This document shows positions 45,537 to 53,828 of a DNA stretch of 64,000 nucleotides, piece by piece (position 1 is the first letter of the stretch; each line of letters begins with the position of its first letter). Origin of the DNA: Pseudarthrobacter sp. GTDB taxonomy: Bacteria > Actinomycetota > Actinomycetes > Actinomycetales > Micrococcaceae. The DNA lies in the NCBI GenBank assembly GCA_031178005.1, contig JAPSJV010000003.1:145829-209828 (forward strand). The letters run 5' to 3'. Both the position numbers and the translations under genes were made by a program. A model generated the notes under the pieces. It had not been told where the DNA came from. It did no database searches and saw nothing but the letters and a program-made list of their open reading frames with translations.

Positions 45537-45655
45537 AGTGATGCTCCTGTGTAGTAGGGGATTCCAGCTCCAAAGTTACCTTCCGGCGCGACGGATAGGC
45601 CGCTGATGTCTGGTCATATTTGGCGGGGAGCGCGGATTGTGTCCCGTGCCACTGG

Positions 45656-47161
45656 CTAGAACCTGGAGGAGCTGCCCGACCCGGAGAAGCTGCCGCCGCT
45701 GGAGCCGTAACCGGTGCTGCTGCCTGACGACGATGCGGCACTCCTGGCTGATGACACAGCGTCCTGGCCCGCATCGACCCCGTTACTGAAGCTGGTCACC
45801 GAGATGAAGGGCAGCCTCGGATAAGCGATGTCCACAATGCTGCCACCATAGCGCCGCTGCTGCCGTTGGCCTTCGGCAGCCTCGTTGATCTTGTCCCGCA
45901 TCAGTTCAGCCTCCCGGTCCGAGCGGGTGTGCGCGGCAATCACAGCGTCAGCATGCTTCTCCATCAACTCAGCCGTTTTCTCGCGCTCCGCCTTCAATCC
46001 ATCCAGCGCGGCGTCAGGGGTTGCCGTGCCGTTGTCCAGCCCGGCTTCAAGAGCGGCGATCCGCTGAAGGGCCGTGGCGGCATGGGACCGCAACGCCGCG
46101 GCAGTCTCGGGGCTTCCCTCGGTTTTGCTGCCGGCCAGCATGCCGTCCATTTCTGCCAGCTCCTTGGCCAGATCGCCGGATTGGTTCCGCCAGGCCTCCC
46201 GCCACATCGAGTGGAGATTAAGCAGGGCGTTGGAATCGGCAATCGCATCATCGAGGTCATCCAGGTCCGCAGTCACCAGCTGGAATTCCCGAGCCTGCTC
46301 CACGCTGGCCTTGACGGACCGCTCCTTTGGCCCCATGGCCTCCAGCCGTTCGCGCAGCTTGGTCATCTCCAGCAGCCGGGCCGACAGGGTGTGCCAGCGT
46401 TCCAGTACCAGGGCGCCATAGGTGGAAGCGGGCGGAATCGTGGAGGCGTTCAGCTCTGTCTCCTCCAAGCGAAGGGTGACAGAGGCATACGAGCGGTCAC
46501 CGGCGTCGAGCGCTTCCGCGAATTTGCTGCGGTTTCCCGCCCGGACGCCTGCCCGGATCCCGAACCCCGCAAGAGTGGCCAGGGCGGCGATGCCGCCGGT
46601 CCACAGAGTTCCGGGGTGCAGGTACCACGGCCTGCCGATGCGGGATGCGGCGGATTTCACGCCGGCGATGGTCCCGTCCGTCCATTGGGCCGAGCGGAAC
46701 AAGTCCTTGGTGTCCTCCTGGATGGCTTCCTGCTCGCTGAGCGGAACCTTCCGGTCCTCACCGAAATAGGTGCCGATCTGGCGTCCGGTGGTGTCCAGGG
46801 CAAAGACGAACAGCCCGTCCGCCCACTTTTGGCCGTCAGCGCTGATCCACTCAGGGTGCTCTGCGCGGGCGAAGCGGAGCACCTCCTCGTTGAGGTCATC
46901 GCTGAAACGGCCGGCGCGTGTAAACACCACTACCTTGGTGGGCTGGTAGAAGGAAATCCCTGCGAGGGCGGGCTCCAGCTGCGGCAGGTACAACGCTCCC
47001 GCGGTGTCCTCGACCACCACCTCCACCGGGGCGTCCGCACGGGCGGCCGGGGGAGCGGCCAGCAGCGGAAACAAGGAAAGTACGACGACGAGGAGCAGCC
47101 GGGCGAGTAGCCTTGCGGTTTTGGCCGCGGTGCCGGCAGCCGTGACGGCGTGATGACTCAT
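45656..47161 (-). CDS. DUF5129/TPM-like membrane protein
   Basis: 501 residues from the ATG at 47161 (AAGGGGAACC upstream). A signal peptide or first helix covers about 15-45 (LLARLLLVVVLSLFPLLAAPPAARA). A TPM-like extracellular domain follows (VEVVVEDTAGALYLPQLEPALAGISFYQPTKVVVFTRAG), then a helix near 200 (WTGGIAALATLAGFGIRAGVRAG), a long coiled-coil-rich cytoplasmic part (about 230-430) and a Ser/Gly-rich tail ending SGSGSSSRF. This matches the DUF5129 proteins of Arthrobacter-like genomes. Function unknown. Confidence 0.78.
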   Translation of the reverse strand: MSHHAVTAAGTAAKTARLLARLLLVVVLSLFPLLAAPPAARADAPVEVVVEDTAGALYLPQLEPALAGISFYQPTKVVVFTRAGRFSDDLNEEVLRFARAEHPEWISADGQKWADGLFVFALDTTGRQIGTYFGEDRKVPLSEQEAIQEDTKDLFRSAQWTDGTIAGVKSAASRIGRPWYLHPGTLWTGGIAALATLAGFGIRAGVRAGNRSKFAEALDAGDRSYASVTLRLEETELNASTIPPASTYGALVLERWHTLSARLLEMTKLRERLEAMGPKERSVKASVEQAREFQLVTADLDDLDDAIADSNALLNLHSMWREAWRNQSGDLAKELAEMDGMLAGSKTEGSPETAAALRSHAATALQRIAALEAGLDNGTATPDAALDGLKAEREKTAELMEKHADAVIAAHTRSDREAELMRDKINEAAEGQRQQRRYGGSIVDIAYPRLPFISVTSFSNGVDAGQDAVSSARSAASSSGSSTGYGSSGGSFSGSGSSSRF

Positions 47162-47268
47162 GGTTCCCCTTGTGTTGCGCATATGACTGACAGCGCCCAG
47201 CCTAGCCGTCAAGCCTGCCGACGGTAGGCCGGTCATAAATGGTTGCCGTCGGAGTTCCGTGAAAATCC

Positions 47269-47327
47269 TTGACAGTGGTTCACCTCACACTTATGTTGGA
47301 TTTGGGATCCCAAATTGGGATCCCAAA
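47269..47327 (+). promoter_or_regulatory. Promoter with two tandem GntR operators (TTGGGATCCCAA)
   Basis: Promoter: TTGACA at 47269-47274, 17 nt, TATGTT at 47292-47297. Immediately downstream are two copies of the palindrome TTGGGATCCCAA at 47302-47313 and 47315-47326, 13 bp apart. Binding here would cover the transcription start. The operon encodes a GntR/FCD regulator, the likely binder. Confidence 0.88.
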
Positions 47328-47390
47328 TGCGAATCGCGATCTCGCTCCATCTTCATTCATCCCCAACCATCCCAAAGCGAAGGAGAATCA

Positions 47391-48731
47391 GTGTCTGTCA
47401 ACAACACTGAAACTGCCATTCCCGAAGCGGAAGGGACAACCGGCAAAGACGGCGCGCAACGACGCACAAACGTCCGCTGGAGACTCTTCCTGCTGCTCCT
47501 GGTACTGGTGGCCGTCAACTACATTGACCGTGGCTCCATTTCCGTGGCGCTGCCCATCATCCAAAAAGAATTCAACCTGGCCCCGGAACTTGTGGGCCTC
47601 CTCCTCTCAGCCTTCTTCTGGACCTATGCACTGATGCAGATTCCCGTCGGCTGGCTGATCGACAAGTTCGGTCCCAGGAAGGTAGTCACGGCCTCCTGCA
47701 TCGGCTGGGGCGCGGCTACGGCTGCCTCCGGCATGGCCGGCGGCTTCCTGAGCATGTTCATCGCCCGCTTGGGCATCGGTGTCACTGAAGCAGGCGTTAT
47801 GCCGGCCGGAGGCAAGCTCAACGCGCTCTGGATGCACAAGAAGGAGCGTGGCCGCGGTGCCACCATCCTCGACGCCGGTGCGCCGTTGGGCGCGGGCCTG
47901 GGCGGCATCATCATCACCGGGCTCATCACCACCACGGGCAGTTGGCGCATGGCATTCATCATCGCCGGCATTGCCACTGTCCTGATGGGTGCGGCCGTCT
48001 GGTGGTACGTACGCGACAATCCCCGCCAGCACCCCGGCGTTAACGAGGCGGAGGCCCAGTACATCGAGTCCTCCCATGCAGAGGAAGACGCCCTCGCCGT
48101 CCAGGAAGGCGCCAAGGGCAAGCGGGCGCTGCTCCCTTACCTGAAGTTCCGCTCCTTCTGGGCCATGTGCCTTGGCTGGCTGGGCTTCAACGGTGTGTTC
48201 TATGGCCTGCTCACCTGGGGCCCGCTGTACCTTGCACAGGACAAGGGCTTTGACCTGAAGACCATCGGCTGGTCAACGTTCCTGATCTTTGGCGCTGGCT
48301 TTGTGGGTGAGATCCTCGGCGGCATGATCGCTGACAAATGGCGCGAGGCAGGAGCCAGCGCCAACAAGGTGATGCGTACACTGCTTGGTTTCTCCAGCAT
48401 CGTCGTCATCGGCGGCCTCATTGGCGTCACCGTGGTCCCGGATCCCACCACCGCGGTGGTGCTGCTGTCCCTGGTGATGTTCTTCCTGCGCTGGGTGGGA
48501 CTCTTCTGGAGCATCCCGGCCATCCTGGGCGGCCGCACCAACGCCGGCGTCCTGGGTGGTGCCATGAACTTCAGCGGGAACATCTCCGGCTTTGTCACAC
48601 CGATTGTGGTAGGTCTGATTGTGGGGGCCACGGGATCCTACACCTGGGCACTGCTGTACTTTGTTGGATCCGCCATCATCATGGGCGTTTCGGTCCTGGC
48701 CTTGGACTACAACAAGCGACTCCCGGTCTAA
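47391..48731 (+). CDS. MFS importer (anion:cation symporter type)
   Basis: 446 residues from a GTG at 47391 (GAAGGAGAATCA upstream; longer frames run through the operator). Twelve helices, starting WRLFLLLLVLVAVNYIDRGSISVALPIIQKEF, the NYxDR motif of the ACS family (phthalate, glucarate, hexuronate symporters). GWLIDKFGPRKVV and FVGEILGGMIADKWRE are the conserved loop motifs. It likely imports the organic acid or cyclic compound handled by the downstream enzymes. Confidence 0.92.
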   Translation: MSVNNTETAIPEAEGTTGKDGAQRRTNVRWRLFLLLLVLVAVNYIDRGSISVALPIIQKEFNLAPELVGLLLSAFFWTYALMQIPVGWLIDKFGPRKVVTASCIGWGAATAASGMAGGFLSMFIARLGIGVTEAGVMPAGGKLNALWMHKKERGRGATILDAGAPLGAGLGGIIITGLITTTGSWRMAFIIAGIATVLMGAAVWWYVRDNPRQHPGVNEAEAQYIESSHAEEDALAVQEGAKGKRALLPYLKFRSFWAMCLGWLGFNGVFYGLLTWGPLYLAQDKGFDLKTIGWSTFLIFGAGFVGEILGGMIADKWREAGASANKVMRTLLGFSSIVVIGGLIGVTVVPDPTTAVVLLSLVMFFLRWVGLFWSIPAILGGRTNAGVLGGAMNFSGNISGFVTPIVVGLIVGATGSYTWALLYFVGSAIIMGVSVLALDYNKRLPV

Positions 48732-48790
48732 GCGTCACCAAGCGCCTGGGATGCCGGACGCATAGTTTGAATCACGAAATGGAGCTGGAA

Positions 48791-49474
48791 ATGCTGAGCG
48801 CAGAAGAATCAACCACCACGGATCGTCCCCTCAGGGAAGCCGTGCGTGATGCCCTCCGCACCAGGATCTTCGAAGGACACTATGCGCCCGGCACCCGGCT
48901 GGTGGAACGCGATCTTGCCGCCGAATTTAATGTCTCCAGGCTGCCCATCCGGGAGGCTCTGCGGATGCTCCGCCAGGAAGGCCTGATCCGGGACCGGGCC
49001 GCCCGCGGCATGGAAGTGGCCGGGCTCAGCGACAAGGACGTCGAGGACCTCTTCGACGTCCGCGAGTCACTGGAGGTACTGGCCTGCCGGCTGGCCGCCG
49101 TCCGCGCCACGCCCGAAGACCTTAAGTACCTCGAGGGCCTGTTGGACGAGGCTGACCGCTGTCTCGCCAAGGGCTCCATCATGGAAGCGCACAGGGCCAA
49201 CAGCGAATTCCACGACGCCATTACCGGCATCGCCAACAACGGGTTCCTGCGCGCAGCCCTGGAGCCCCTCCAGGGCCGCATGCACTGGCTCTTCCGCCAC
49301 GTCAGCGACCTTCCCGAACTGATCCAGGAACACCGCGATCTCTATGCCGCGATCGCCAGCGGAGACCCGGACCGCGCCGCCAGCCAATCGGCGTCGCATA
49401 TCGGAAAGTACCGCCAGCAGTTCCCCCAGGATTCCCCCGCCGCCGAACTCACCTTGCAACGGAAAAGAACATGA
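48791..49474 (+). CDS. GntR-family regulator with FCD domain
   Basis: 227 residues from the ATG at 48791 (GGAG 6 nt upstream; an ATG at 48779 lacks a Shine-Dalgarno). Winged helix: PLREAVRDALRTRIFEGHYAPGTRLVERDLAAEFNVSRLPIREALRMLRQEGLIRDRAARGMEVAG. The FCD domain (DVEDLFDVRESLEVLACRLAA, ANSEFHDAITGIANNGFLRAALEPLQGRM, EHRDLYAAIASGDPDRA) includes the His/Asp positions of metal-binding FCD proteins. Probable ligand-released repressor at 47301-47327. Confidence 0.92.
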   Translation: MLSAEESTTTDRPLREAVRDALRTRIFEGHYAPGTRLVERDLAAEFNVSRLPIREALRMLRQEGLIRDRAARGMEVAGLSDKDVEDLFDVRESLEVLACRLAAVRATPEDLKYLEGLLDEADRCLAKGSIMEAHRANSEFHDAITGIANNGFLRAALEPLQGRMHWLFRHVSDLPELIQEHRDLYAAIASGDPDRAASQSASHIGKYRQQFPQDSPAAELTLQRKRT

Positions 49475-50247
49475 AACTACTCGTCATCAACCCCAACATC
49501 AGTGGCGATGTCACCGCCCTGATCGAAGCAGAGGCACTGCGGTCCGCCGGATCGGGCACCGAACTCCTGGTGCTCACGGCCGGGCACGGCGTCGAATACA
49601 TCGAGACGCGCTTCGAGTCGCTGATCGCCGCCGGCGCCGTGGCCGAACTGATCGCCGAACACACTGCAGGCGGAGACATCGACGGCGTTGTGGTCGCCGC
49701 GTTCGGCGACCCGGGGATGCCCGCGCTGAAGGAACTGGTGGACATCCCGGTCATCGGCATCACCGAGGCCGCTCTTTGCGCCGCAGCCCTGCAGGGCCAG
49801 CGCTTTTCGATCATCGCCATCTCGGACCGCATCACGGCCTGGTACCGCGACTGCGTGGAGCACTTCGGCTTGGGCGGACGGCTGGCCTCCATCCGTTCCA
49901 TCAACCAGAGCCTGAACTCCATCGGCTCCGTACAGTCGGACTTCAAGGAGACCCTGCTGGCACTGAGCCGGCAGGCCGTCACAGAGGACGGTGCCGACGT
50001 CGTAATCCTGGCAGGTGCCCCGCTCGCCGGACTTGCCCGTGAACTGGAGGGGCAGATCCCCGTTCCCGTGGTGGACGGCATTTCCGCCGGCATCCGGATG
50101 ACCGAGGCCGTAGTGGCGCTCAAGTCCGGACCACACCGCCAAGGTGCGTTCGCCCCGCCGCCCGTCAAACGGCGCCGCGGCCTTTCTCAAAACCTCGCCG
50201 CCGCCCTGACCGCCGCGCAAGCCAACGTCACCGCCACCCAGCACTAG
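49471..50247 (+). CDS. Hydantoin racemase-like (Asp/Glu racemase superfamily) protein lacking both catalytic cysteines
   Basis: 258 residues, ATGA overlap with the GntR gene. The fold is that of hydantoin/allantoin racemases: MKLLVINPNISGDVTALIE, VVVAAFGDPGMPALKELVDIPVIGITEAAL, LASIRSINQSLNSIG. In that family the first catalytic Cys lies just before the FGDPG motif; here it is Ala77. The second lies in a (L)GCAGM motif; here the segment is LAGAPLAGLA with Gly182. So the two-base racemase mechanism is not available. It may catalyse another reaction or be a binding partner. The C-terminal 30 residues are Arg/Ala-rich. Confidence 0.82.
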   Translation: MKLLVINPNISGDVTALIEAEALRSAGSGTELLVLTAGHGVEYIETRFESLIAAGAVAELIAEHTAGGDIDGVVVAAFGDPGMPALKELVDIPVIGITEAALCAAALQGQRFSIIAISDRITAWYRDCVEHFGLGGRLASIRSINQSLNSIGSVQSDFKETLLALSRQAVTEDGADVVILAGAPLAGLARELEGQIPVPVVDGISAGIRMTEAVVALKSGPHRQGAFAPPPVKRRRGLSQNLAAALTAAQANVTATQH

Positions 50248-50273
50248 CCCTGGAAAGAAAAAGGAAGACAAAG

Positions 50274-51701
50274 ATGTCCGTTCCCCAACTCGTCATTGCC
50301 CACGGCACCGTGGTGAACAGCTTTGGCCGGCAGGCCGCCCACGTTGTGGTGCGCGACGGCCGGATCGCCGAGCTGATCGATGCCGGCCAGCCTGTCCCCG
50401 AAGCGGCCCGCATTATTGATGCCGGCGGAAAGCTGGTGATTCCCGGCGGCATCGACGGCCACTGCCACGTTGCCCAGGTCACCGGCCGGTTCCGCACCCT
50501 GGACGACTTTGCCACCACCTCCACGGCAGCATTGTGGGGCGGCACCACCACCATCATCGACTTCGGCATTCCCCGGGATGCCCAGGAAACGCCGCTGGAC
50601 GCGGTGCTGAACAAGAAGAAGCTTGCGGCCGAATCCCGCTGCGACGTTGCGCTGCACGGCTCCGTGGTCAGCTGGGACGAAACCGTGCCGTGGCAGCTTG
50701 AGCAGCTGGCTGCCGAAGGTGTGCGCTCGGTCAAGATGTACACCACCAACCGGAGCACCACCATGGCGGACGGGGACACCATCCTGAAGGTCATGCGGGA
50801 AATGGTGCGGTTGGATGGCCTGACCTACATCCATGCCGAGCACGATCCGATCATTGTGGACTGCACCGAGCAGCACGCCGAGGACGGCCTGATCGGCATC
50901 GAGCACCTGCACCGCACGCGTCCCGAACTGGCCGAGGAAATTTCCGTGAAGGAGACCCTGGCCATGGCAAAGTACACCGGCGCTCCCGTGTACTTTGTCC
51001 ACCAGTCCACCCCCGGAGCCGTGGACCTGGTCAGCGAGGCCCGCGTCAACGGCCAGGAAGCCTACTCCGAAACCTGCCCGCACTATCTGACCCTGGACGA
51101 CACCGTCTACGGCGGCAGCTTCCCCGAGTGGTACGCCTGCTGCCCGCCCATGCGCAGCCCGGAAACCGTCGCCGCGCTCAAGGAACGGTTTGCCGCAGGT
51201 GCCATCCACACGGTCTCCTCGGACCATTCCTGCTACGACCTGTCCCAGAAACGCGAACGCACCGACGACATCCGCTTTATGCCGCACGGCCTGCCGGGCG
51301 TCGAAACCCGGATGCCGGTAGCCTTCACGGCCCTGGTGTCCGAATCCGGCGCCTCCGTGGAGGACTTTGTTGAGGTCTTCGCGGCGGGCCCGGCCCGGAT
51401 CAATGCCGTCCCGCGCAAGGGCACCATTGCTGAAGGGTTCGACGCCGATCTGGTCATCTTCGACCCCGCAGAGGAACGGATTGTTGACGGCGGCGCACTG
51501 CACATGGGAACTGACTTCTCGCCCTTCGACGGGAAGCCGCTGAACGGCTGGCCCGCCGTCGTCGTATCCGCAGGACGTGTGGTGCTGGATGGTGAGGGCT
51601 TCCACGATCCTGGCCCAGTCGGCCGCTACATCCCGCGTAACGGCTTCGCTGAACACCGTGACGCACTGTCCCCGCTGACGCCCACCACCCTTCCCGCCTA
51701 A
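50274..51701 (+). CDS. Hydantoinase/dihydropyrimidinase-like amidohydrolase
   Basis: 475 residues from the ATG at 50274 (GGAAAGAAAAAGGAAG upstream). Metal ligands of the D-hydantoinase group are visible: GGIDGHCHV (HxH), VRSVKMYTTN (carboxylated Lys), YIHAEHDPI, YFVHQST and HTVSSDHSCYD (Asp). AVPRKGTIAEGFDADLVIFDP closes the beta sandwich. Such enzymes open cyclic ureides (hydantoins, dihydropyrimidines) or related amide rings. The genes around it suggest a less common ring with a dicarboxylic product, by inference. Confidence 0.9.
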   Translation: MSVPQLVIAHGTVVNSFGRQAAHVVVRDGRIAELIDAGQPVPEAARIIDAGGKLVIPGGIDGHCHVAQVTGRFRTLDDFATTSTAALWGGTTTIIDFGIPRDAQETPLDAVLNKKKLAAESRCDVALHGSVVSWDETVPWQLEQLAAEGVRSVKMYTTNRSTTMADGDTILKVMREMVRLDGLTYIHAEHDPIIVDCTEQHAEDGLIGIEHLHRTRPELAEEISVKETLAMAKYTGAPVYFVHQSTPGAVDLVSEARVNGQEAYSETCPHYLTLDDTVYGGSFPEWYACCPPMRSPETVAALKERFAAGAIHTVSSDHSCYDLSQKRERTDDIRFMPHGLPGVETRMPVAFTALVSESGASVEDFVEVFAAGPARINAVPRKGTIAEGFDADLVIFDPAEERIVDGGALHMGTDFSPFDGKPLNGWPAVVVSAGRVVLDGEGFHDPGPVGRYIPRNGFAEHRDALSPLTPTTLPA

Positions 51702-51710
51702 GAGCTGCGA

Positions 51711-52445
51711 ATGCCTTCCGAAACCCGTCCCGTGCGGATCGGCATGATTGTGCCGTCCTCCAACACCTGCCTGGAACCGCAGAGTTACCGGATACTGGGG
51801 GAGCGTACCGACGTCACCCTGCACTTCACCCGCATCAACGTCACCCGGATCGCACTGGATGACTCTTCAGACAAACAGTTCGATGTTGACGGCATGCGTG
51901 CCGCCGCGCAACTGCTGGCAACGGCCGACGTCGACGTCATCGCCTGGAACGGTACCTCCGGGTCCTGGCTTGGCGCCGACCATGATCGTGAACTGGTCCG
52001 CGAAATTACCGATGCCACCGGGATTCCGGCCACCACCTCCACGTTGGCCTACCTGGCAGCGTTCGCTGCCTTCGGCACGGAGCGGATCGGCCTGCTCACG
52101 CCGTACACGGCGGACGTCAACGAAGCCGTCATCGCCTCCTATGAGGGCGAGGGCATCAAGACCATCGACCACCGCCACCTGGACCTGAGCGACAACGAAT
52201 CCTTCGCCAGGGTCACGGATGCGGAGATGCTGCCCGGTTCCCTGGAGCTCGCTGCCGCCAAACCGGACGCCTTGGTTTACCTCTGCACCAACCTGTACGG
52301 CGCCAACATCACCGCGGACGTGGAATCCCGGAGCGGCGTTGCAGTGCTGGACTCGGTGGCCGTGACGTTGTGGCACACCCTGAAACTTGCCGGCTCCCCC
52401 TTGCTCGCCCCAAGGTGGGGCCGGTTGCTGGCAGACGGGAGCTAG
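51711..52445 (+). CDS. Arylmalonate decarboxylase-like / maleate isomerase-like protein
   Basis: 244 residues, 9 nt after the amidohydrolase. Superfamily motifs: RIGMIVPSSNTCLEPQSYRIL, then IAWNGTSGSWLG, LLTPYTADVNEAVIASYEGEG and LVYLCTNLYGANI. Maleate isomerases and Asp/Glu racemases have Cys at the position of Gly81; here the segment is G81-T82-S83 with Y132 and one cysteine C192. That combination (Gly-Thr-Ser dioxyanion hole, Tyr, single Cys) is the arrangement of bacterial arylmalonate decarboxylase, also about 240 residues long. A cofactor-free decarboxylase of a substituted malonate is therefore plausible; isomerase activity is less so. Confidence 0.8.
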   Translation: MPSETRPVRIGMIVPSSNTCLEPQSYRILGERTDVTLHFTRINVTRIALDDSSDKQFDVDGMRAAAQLLATADVDVIAWNGTSGSWLGADHDRELVREITDATGIPATTSTLAYLAAFAAFGTERIGLLTPYTADVNEAVIASYEGEGIKTIDHRHLDLSDNESFARVTDAEMLPGSLELAAAKPDALVYLCTNLYGANITADVESRSGVAVLDSVAVTLWHTLKLAGSPLLAPRWGRLLADGS

Positions 52446-52561
52446 ACCGGACTGCCAGCGCGCCCTGGTACTACCGCCAGGCCAACAACAGCCCGTCCCT
52501 TGCCTGCTTTTGCCGGCTGGGGGCGGGCTGATGTTGTTTGGATGACGTTTGGGCGCCGGGC

Positions 52562-52601
52562 TTGCCCGGTACCGGTTCCGGTCCGGATAATGGCGCACAT
52601 G
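52562..52601 (+). promoter_or_regulatory. Promoter of leaderless LysE-type gene
   Basis: TTGCCC at 52562-52567, 18-nt spacer, GATAAT at 52586-52591, then 7 nt to the ATG at 52599. Spacing supports a leaderless transcript. Confidence 0.6.
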
Positions 52602-53252
52602 ACCCTTGCTTCCCTTGCCGCGTTCGCCGGGCTCTGCGTGGTCCTGGCATTGACTCCGGGACCGGATACCTTCCTGGTCCTGCGTATTGCCTTGAACCGG
52701 CCCAGCGCAGGCGTTGCCGCCGCCGCGGGTTCGGCCGGAGCGGCCATCGTCTGGGCCGCGCTGGTGGGTGTCGGGCTGGCCGCACTCCTGGAGCAGTCGG
52801 CCGAGTTGTTCCGCTGGCTGAAAATCGCCGGCGGCCTCTACCTGGTCTACCTCGGCATTTCGTCCTTCCTCAGATCCCGCAAGGCCGCGAAGGAGCTTAC
52901 CGCCACTGTTGCCGGCGCTGAGGCCGGTTCCACACCCCTCCTGTACAGCAGGCTGGCCGGGTTTGGAGCAGGTGCCCTGTCCACGTTGCTCAATCCCAAG
53001 GTGGGCCTTTTCTACCTTGCCGTTGTTCCGCAGTTCCTTCCCCGGGGCGGCGAAACCATGGGCACCGCGCTTGTGCTTGGCACGGTCATGGCCCTTGTCG
53101 CGTTCCTTTATCTTTCGATGATTTCAGCGGTGGCGTTCAAGGCCATGAAGTGGCTTAAACGCCCCAAGGTGAGTGCCGCCGTCGAGAATTCCAGCAGCGG
53201 CATCATCGCGGCACTGGGCGTGGGCGTCGTGGCATCCGCCGCCGCGAACTGA
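52599..53252 (+). CDS. LysE/RhtB-family amino-acid exporter
   Basis: 217 residues from the ATG at 52599 (an ATG 9 nt earlier lies in the promoter). Six helices with family motif ALTPGPDTFLVLRIALNRPSAGVAAAAGSAGAAIVW and RWLKIAGGLYLVYLGISSFLRSRK, FGAGALSTLLNPKVGLFYLAVVPQFLP. RhtB-type exporter of an amino acid or derivative. The following YdeI-like gene overlaps by one base (TGATG). Confidence 0.92.
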   Translation: MTLASLAAFAGLCVVLALTPGPDTFLVLRIALNRPSAGVAAAAGSAGAAIVWAALVGVGLAALLEQSAELFRWLKIAGGLYLVYLGISSFLRSRKAAKELTATVAGAEAGSTPLLYSRLAGFGAGALSTLLNPKVGLFYLAVVPQFLPRGGETMGTALVLGTVMALVAFLYLSMISAVAFKAMKWLKRPKVSAAVENSSSGIIAALGVGVVASAAAN

Positions 53253-53818
53253 TGCCCGTAAGCATGGAGATGCTCGAGTTCCGCAACGTGGCGGAGTGGG
53301 AATCATGGCTGTCTGCCAACCCGGAAGAACGGGAGGCCTGGCTGCTGATCGGCAAACGGCATTCCGGAGCTGCGCTGATCGCGATCGAGGATGCCTTGGA
53401 CGTTGCCTTGTGCCACGGCTGGATCGACGGCCAGCGCCGGTCCCACAACGATGTTGCGTTCCTTCAGCGATATTCGCGGCGCCGGCCCAAAAGCCCGTGG
53501 TCCCGGATCAACGTGGACAAGGCGGAAGCACTGATCGCGGCGGGCAGGATGCGGCCGGGCGGACTGGCAGAAATCGAGGCGGCCAAGGCGGACGGCCGCT
53601 GGGATGCGGCGTACGAATCCCAGCGGACGGCAGAAGTTCCGGCTGATCTGGCGGATGCTCTGGTAGTTGATGCGGCAGCGCAGGCCGCCTTTGAAGGCCT
53701 GGGCCGGTCCGCCCGCTACGCAGTGATCCTGCCGCTGCTTAAAGCGCGCACCCCCGAGTCACGAGCCGCTGTCCTGGCCCGGGAATTGGCAAAACTGGCC
53801 GGACACGCGGCGCCCTGA
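53252..53818 (+). CDS. YdeI/OmpD-associated family protein
   Basis: 188 residues, ATG overlapping the LysE stop. Typical YdeI features: EFRNVAEWESWLSANPEEREAWLLIGKRHSG, IAIEDALDVALCHGWIDGQRRSHNDVAFLQRYSRRRPKSPWSRINVDKAEALIAAGRM. Proteins of this family are annotated as bacteriocin-protection or cell-envelope stress proteins, but the biochemistry is not settled. Cytoplasmic, no signal peptide. Confidence 0.88.
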   Translation: MPVSMEMLEFRNVAEWESWLSANPEEREAWLLIGKRHSGAALIAIEDALDVALCHGWIDGQRRSHNDVAFLQRYSRRRPKSPWSRINVDKAEALIAAGRMRPGGLAEIEAAKADGRWDAAYESQRTAEVPADLADALVVDAAAQAAFEGLGRSARYAVILPLLKARTPESRAAVLARELAKLAGHAAP

Positions 53819-53828
53819 CGCCCGCTTC

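Noticed and set aside
47259..47390. Earlier ATG for the MFS importer at 47259
   Set aside because: It would place the promoter and GntR operators inside the coding sequence; the GTG at 47391 has a good Shine-Dalgarno.
50244..51824. 526-codon minus-strand frame opposite the hydantoinase-like gene
   Set aside because: Antisense shadow without motifs; the plus-strand gene has all metal ligands.
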